DNA of 64,000 nt, taken from assembly GCF_039523235.1 (NCBI RefSeq), contig NZ_BAAAEX010000003.1, one strand, 5' to 3'. The position numbers and the translations under genes are program-made. The notes beneath the pieces are model-generated. The model searched no databases, had not been told where the DNA came from, and saw only the letters and a program-made list of their open reading frames with translations. Positions 63,387-64,000 of the stretch are shown here, one piece after another. Position 1 is the first letter of the stretch. Every line of letters begins with the position of its first letter. Source of the stretch: Castellaniella ginsengisoli. GTDB lineage: Bacteria; Pseudomonadota; Gammaproteobacteria; Burkholderiales; Burkholderiaceae_B.

Positions 63387-63841
63387 TCAGGCCCGGTGAA
63401 ACAGGCGCGGATCACCCTGCGCGCCGGATTGGCCGGCTTTCTGGGCGAATGCCAGCAACGCGACCTTCCAGCGTTCGGCCTGGTTGACCAGGTTTTCCAC
63501 CGCCTGAAGCGCGGACCCTTCATCATGCAGCGCCAGGTCCACGGTCTTGAAGAGAATCACGCGATCATGCTGTGCATCCAGGCCGAAATAGCAATCCTGC
63601 GTGGCCATGCCGAACAGATGCAGTTGCAGCACCGTGGCCAACATCGATTCGCGGCCGGCGCCGGGGCAACTGTCAGCAAGGAGGCATAGACGTGCACGGC
63701 GCGTCCGCCGGGGGCCAGCTCGAAAGTCACTTCGAGCCCGCCATCGAATTCGAGCGTGCAGCCGCCCGATCCGGCGGCCTCGGCGACGTCCAACCGCGCC
63801 TGCGCACCCAACGCATCGAGAAATCCACGAAATTCGAGCAT
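63387..63841 (-). pseudogene. CesT-like type III secretion chaperone with a frameshift
   Basis: ATG 63841 has AAGGAG 6 bases upstream, a strong start. The first frame reads MLEFRGFLDALGAQARLDVA and then GGCTLEFDGGLEVTFELAPG up to about 63660. It then runs out of family sense, and the pattern continues in another frame: LATVLQLHLFGMATQDCYFG then HDRVILFKTVDLALHDEGSA and VENLVNQAERWKVALLAFAQ. Together these give the CesT/SycE pattern of about 151 residues. The offset fits a one-base loss, probably in the C-run near 63660-63670. Acidic, small, next to a large partner gene: a typical class I chaperone layout. Confidence 0.68.
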
Positions 63842-64000
63842 ATCGGCTCCTTGTATATGACGGGAGTGCATGATTTGCTGAGTAACAGCCGGGCCCAATT
63901 GATTCCATTGAGCGATATGGTTCCTCGGGAACGCCCTGCGCCCCGGGTCGGGGCCAAACCTTGAGACAATAACGCCATACGCTGCCAGGCCGCCCGGCAC

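Noticed and set aside
63600..63700. Programmed -1 frameshift in the chaperone
   Set aside because: No X-XXY-YYZ slippery site or obvious downstream structure could be seen; mutation or sequence error is simpler.

Overview
The window is high-GC chromosomal DNA from a betaproteobacterium, most likely family Alcaligenaceae (the Bordetella/Achromobacter group). The main clue is the leftward block gyrA-serC-pheA-hisC-tyrA-aroA/cmk-rpsA-ihfB next to ompA, ubiG and gph, followed by lapA-lapB-rfaE1-hldD. I cannot fix the genus from sequence alone. Most of the window is housekeeping DNA with very tight gene packing, including many 1- to 8-base stop/start overlaps. Accessory material is concentrated at about 26-40 kb, 49-56 kb and 61.4-64 kb.

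Layout. 1-2.6 kb: etfB-etfA and a truncated acyl-CoA dehydrogenase. 2.7-6.3 kb: a histone-deacetylase-fold enzyme divergent from mltB, then cysM and a ComEA-like DNA-binding protein. 6.5-9.9 kb: LPS heptose genes hldD and rfaE1 with lapB and lapA. 10-11 kb: a Blh/ETHE1-type metallo-beta-lactamase-fold enzyme. 11-22.1 kb: the ihfB-to-gyrA block, with AroA fused to cytidylate kinase. 22.5-26 kb: ompA, ubiG, gph, sstT. 26-30 kb: meso-diaminopimelate dehydrogenase, then an iron-type ABC ATPase with degraded catalytic motifs and its two-domain permease. 30-35.5 kb: an esterase, DUF924, a signal-less solute-binding protein, an AhpD-like protein beside an ECF sigma factor, a secreted cupredoxin operon, an RHH protein and a DJ-1 protein. 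35.7-38.9 kb: an old yellow enzyme, a TetR regulator and an MFS exporter, linked by three copies of one operator. 39-49 kb: a small lipoprotein, tRNA-Ser(CGA), an EF-hand-like membrane protein, serS, wrbA, rarA, lolA, ftsK, trxB, a Smr-domain protein and an SMR transporter. 49-56 kb: a GAF-GGDEF-EAL protein, a hemerythrin and a three-subunit membrane-type FAD dehydrogenase. 55.8-61.4 kb: icd, DUF1841, two small cytochromes c, and MoxR/GNAT/VWA genes.

The most unusual part is the right edge (61.4-63.8 kb). A CesT-like type III secretion chaperone is followed by a large protein of unknown function. The chaperone reading frame breaks by one frameshift. The partner is one reading frame of about 639 codons interrupted by a single TAG at codon 186. 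Size, order and spacing suggest a chaperone/effector pair of the BtcA/BteA kind, either decaying or carrying sequence errors. The second notable system is the OYE-TetR-MFS module, where a 19-base operator fills the -35/-10 spacer of both structural-gene promoters.
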